Made by a program: the position numbers and the translations under genes. Shown piece after piece: positions 62,586-64,000 of a stretch of DNA of 64,000 bases. Positions within the stretch are counted from its first letter, which is position 1, and every line of letters begins with the position of its first letter. The notes below the pieces were generated by a model, which made no database searches, had not been told where the DNA came from, and saw nothing but the letters and a program-made list of their open reading frames with translations. This DNA comes from Spirosoma montaniterrae (GTDB lineage Bacteria > Bacteroidota > Bacteroidia > Cytophagales > Spirosomataceae). The stretch spans positions 3,628,001 through 3,692,000 of the forward strand of contig NZ_CP014263.1 in NCBI RefSeq assembly GCF_001988955.1. The letters are read 5' to 3'.

Positions 62586-63032
62586 TCAGGACAAATGCTG
62601 ATGAATGGACATTTTCACGTGTTCGCATTGTTCATCGTTAACTACGGCACCGAGCAGTTGCATCAATGCGCGTGGGTCAAGGTCCTGGAGACTACTGACT
62701 GCCTGCGCCGATACTTGCCGGGCCATCTGTCGCACACATTCCTGACCATTCGGCAAATGCTGTGGCATTAAGCAACTCAGCAACACCGAAGCCACGGCCA
62801 AATCGGTGGTAGTAGGCAGCAGCAGCAACGCAATCCGGCTAAGTTGCTGATTCGTAGCGGCTACGTCTTTGCGATCACGTCGCCGATGCATCCCCGACAG
62901 GCGAAACTGCAACAGCATCAGATGCTGCCATAAGTGTTCGGCATGTTGTTCGGCAGTAACAGCACCCAGCCGGGCGAGCGTGGCGGTATCGGGTTTATTT
63001 ATCCACAGCGTTCGGTACGAAGACGATTCCAT
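62586..63032 (-). CDS. Hypothetical helical protein
   Basis: 148 residues, not recognised. Predicted mostly helical (ARLGAVTAEQHAEHLWQHLM; LQFRLSGMHRRRDRKDVAAT; LAVASVLLSCLMPQHLP; RQMARQVSAQAVSSLQDLDP), with many His and Gln. No signal peptide or clear membrane helix. Its start lies 12 bases after the small gene at 63045-63227 on the same strand, so they form an operon, possibly with the CPBP gene. It ends four bases from the convergent GH13 stop. Confidence 0.6.
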   Translation of the reverse strand: MESSSYRTLWINKPDTATLARLGAVTAEQHAEHLWQHLMLLQFRLSGMHRRRDRKDVAATNQQLSRIALLLLPTTTDLAVASVLLSCLMPQHLPNGQECVRQMARQVSAQAVSSLQDLDPRALMQLLGAVVNDEQCEHVKMSIHQHLS

Positions 63033-63044
63033 CGGCGTGTTAGG

Positions 63045-63227
63045 TTAGGCCGCTGCCCGGCTGGTGAACGCACTCTCGAACGGACTATCGGTCATATCCA
63101 CAATTCGGAACAAATCACGAGCCGAGACAATCCAGTTGTCGTCAAAAGCACCGTCTTCGTTGTAGGCATCGAGGTCGTCGTTCACGAAAACCTCGACGTC
63201 AGGGTCGAGTAGTTTATGCGTTTTCAT
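63045..63227 (-). CDS. Small acidic hypothetical protein
   Basis: 60 residues, strongly acidic N-terminal half (LLDPDVEVFVNDDLDAYNED), then WIVSARDLFRIVDMTDSPFE and the tail SAFTSRAAA. Not recognised. It lies between the CPBP protease gene (37 bases upstream) and the 148-residue gene. Coding is supported by its spacing in an operon and clean ATG; a peptide-precursor role is only a possibility. Confidence 0.5.
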   Translation of the reverse strand: MKTHKLLDPDVEVFVNDDLDAYNEDGAFDDNWIVSARDLFRIVDMTDSPFESAFTSRAAA

Positions 63228-63264
63228 GGGTAGAACTGGTTTAAACGAAGTGAAATTCTGATAA

Positions 63265-64000
63265 TCAATGATTAATGAATTCGCTTAGGAGCATCACTAC
63301 ATGAGCAACGGCGTGGGCAATCATGGCGAAGACCAGGCCATGCCGCCAGTACACCCAACCGAAGACAACGCCAGCCAGTGCGTTCGCTAAAACAATATAT
63401 ACCACTAATGTTGGTGATGGCTGAGCAACCATAAGATTTAAGGCGGTCAGGTGCCCGGCTCCGAACAACAGTGCGGCTCCCACAATGGCAATCCAATATA
63501 CAGCCGGGTGCTGAGTTCGGAGTATCACCGACAGGAGCCAGACAAACAGAGTCATCAGCCCGAACCGGAGCATAATTTCTTCCGTAACGCCACCATACAG
63601 AAAGCGGGCTGCCACCGTGAGCTTCGTTTCGGTGCCGAGTTGAGCCAGTTCGTCAGGAATCAGTGCCTGAAACACCAGCACAACCCCTATAATCGACAGC
63701 CCGGCAAATACGCCCGGTACAATGCCCTTCACCAGCAGATTCTGCCCAATGGTTGCCCGCCGGAAGTCGCCTGAGTGAAAGATGGATAACCCCACTTTTC
63801 GATACAACAGCGATCCAACAATAACGGCTATCACCAGTAGAAGCAGCGGATTCACCAATATAAGCCATTGCAGTTCGGCGGGCGAAAATTGCTTCAATAC
63901 TGCTTTGGGCAAGTTCGTAAGCGGGAACTGTACAGTTAGCAGGGAGGCTACGCCAAGCAGACCGAACAGAAAGAGCGTAAGGCCAGTTGTGCGGGGTGTT
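63265..64000 (-). CDS. CPBP family intramembrane metalloprotease, 5' end outside window
   Basis: At least 244 residues; the frame is open to the window edge (TTGLTLFLFGLLGVASLLTV), so the start lies beyond base 64000. About six hydrophobic helices. The CPBP (Abi) signature is GGVTEEIMLRFGLM with the paired Glu and Arg, then LLFGAGHLTAL and MIAHAVAHVV with the metal His residues. Homologues process membrane or prenylated proteins and bacteriocin-related peptides. Substrate unknown; the next two genes on the same strand are small and unrecognised. Confidence 0.88.
   Translation of the reverse strand, partial: TPRTTGLTLFLFGLLGVASLLTVQFPLTNLPKAVLKQFSPAELQWLILVNPLLLLVIAVIVGSLLYRKVGLSIFHSGDFRRATIGQNLLVKGIVPGVFAGLSIIGVVLVFQALIPDELAQLGTETKLTVAARFLYGGVTEEIMLRFGLMTLFVWLLSVILRTQHPAVYWIAIVGAALLFGAGHLTALNLMVAQPSPTLVVYIVLANALAGVVFGWVYWRHGLVFAMIAHAVAHVVMLLSEFINH

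Noticed and set aside
1..64000. CRISPR arrays, tRNA or rRNA genes, prophage structural genes
   Set aside because: No spaced direct-repeat array, no rRNA-like segment and no tRNA cloverleaf were recognised by reading. A covariance search was not possible, so a single tRNA could have been missed.

Overview
The window looks like the chromosome of a Bacteroidota bacterium of the order Cytophagales, most like Spirosoma and its relatives. The evidence is a SusC/SusD pair, a CarbopepD-plug TonB receptor, two secreted proteins with type IX secretion (T9SS) C-terminal sorting domains, DUF4270, DUF2490, an ABC permease-M1 peptidase fusion, a single-domain glycogen/starch synthase beside panC, and promoters of the TTG...TAnnTTTG type. 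Most of the sequence has moderate to high GC. By eye, about 44.9-50.1 kb is more AT-rich and looks acquired.

Layout. 1-17.4 kb is mostly carbohydrate catabolism: uxuA (5' end outside the window), uxaC and a GMC oxidoreductase for uronic acids; a large repeat-bearing SASA esterase with a T9SS tail, flanked by two half-identical lipoprotein genes; one insertion sequence; and a tight six-gene operon (EEP phosphatase, sugar-phosphate isomerase, GH140-like hydrolase, MFS transporter, NAD-dependent epimerase, pectate-lyase-fold protein) that fits uptake and breakdown of plant pectin side chains. 17.4-31.2 kb holds a ScyD/ScyE-like lipoprotein, an amidase, an NTF2-like protein, a UBP zinc finger, an ABC ATPase with its permease/M1 fusion partner, and a susC-susD operon. 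31.4-36.9 kb holds a propeller-cytochrome c protein and two DUF1080 (3-keto-glycoside hydrolase fold) proteins. 37-44.9 kb holds a BrnT-like toxin with a small partner, a phosphohistidine phosphatase, a thermolysin-like T9SS protease, DUF1345, an SpmA/SpmB-like Gate protein and a VanX-like dipeptidase. 45.2-50.1 kb is an accessory island that looks like an undescribed lipoprotein-anchored polymorphic toxin locus: a full-length lipoprotein with a variable C-terminus, a putative immunity gene, a displaced and frameshifted second C-terminal cassette with an HELTH zincin, and two related small lipoproteins. 50.2-64 kb is mainly housekeeping and carbohydrate genes: panC, GT5, DUF4270, glmS, a PEBP, a TonB receptor, GH13 and a CPBP protease cut by the window edge.

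A second theme is a set of long, perfect or near-perfect inverted repeats between genes and inside operons. Three of them (22527, 27916, 61223) have unrelated arms but share the loop core GATGGTTC. One of these lies inside the GH13 gene and is translated in frame, and an unrelated inverted repeat supplies the signal-peptide region of the VanX-like gene. This resembles the protein-coding palindromic elements known from Rickettsia.

No rRNA, tRNA, CRISPR array or replication origin was recognised. No stretch longer than about 300 bases lacks a gene.
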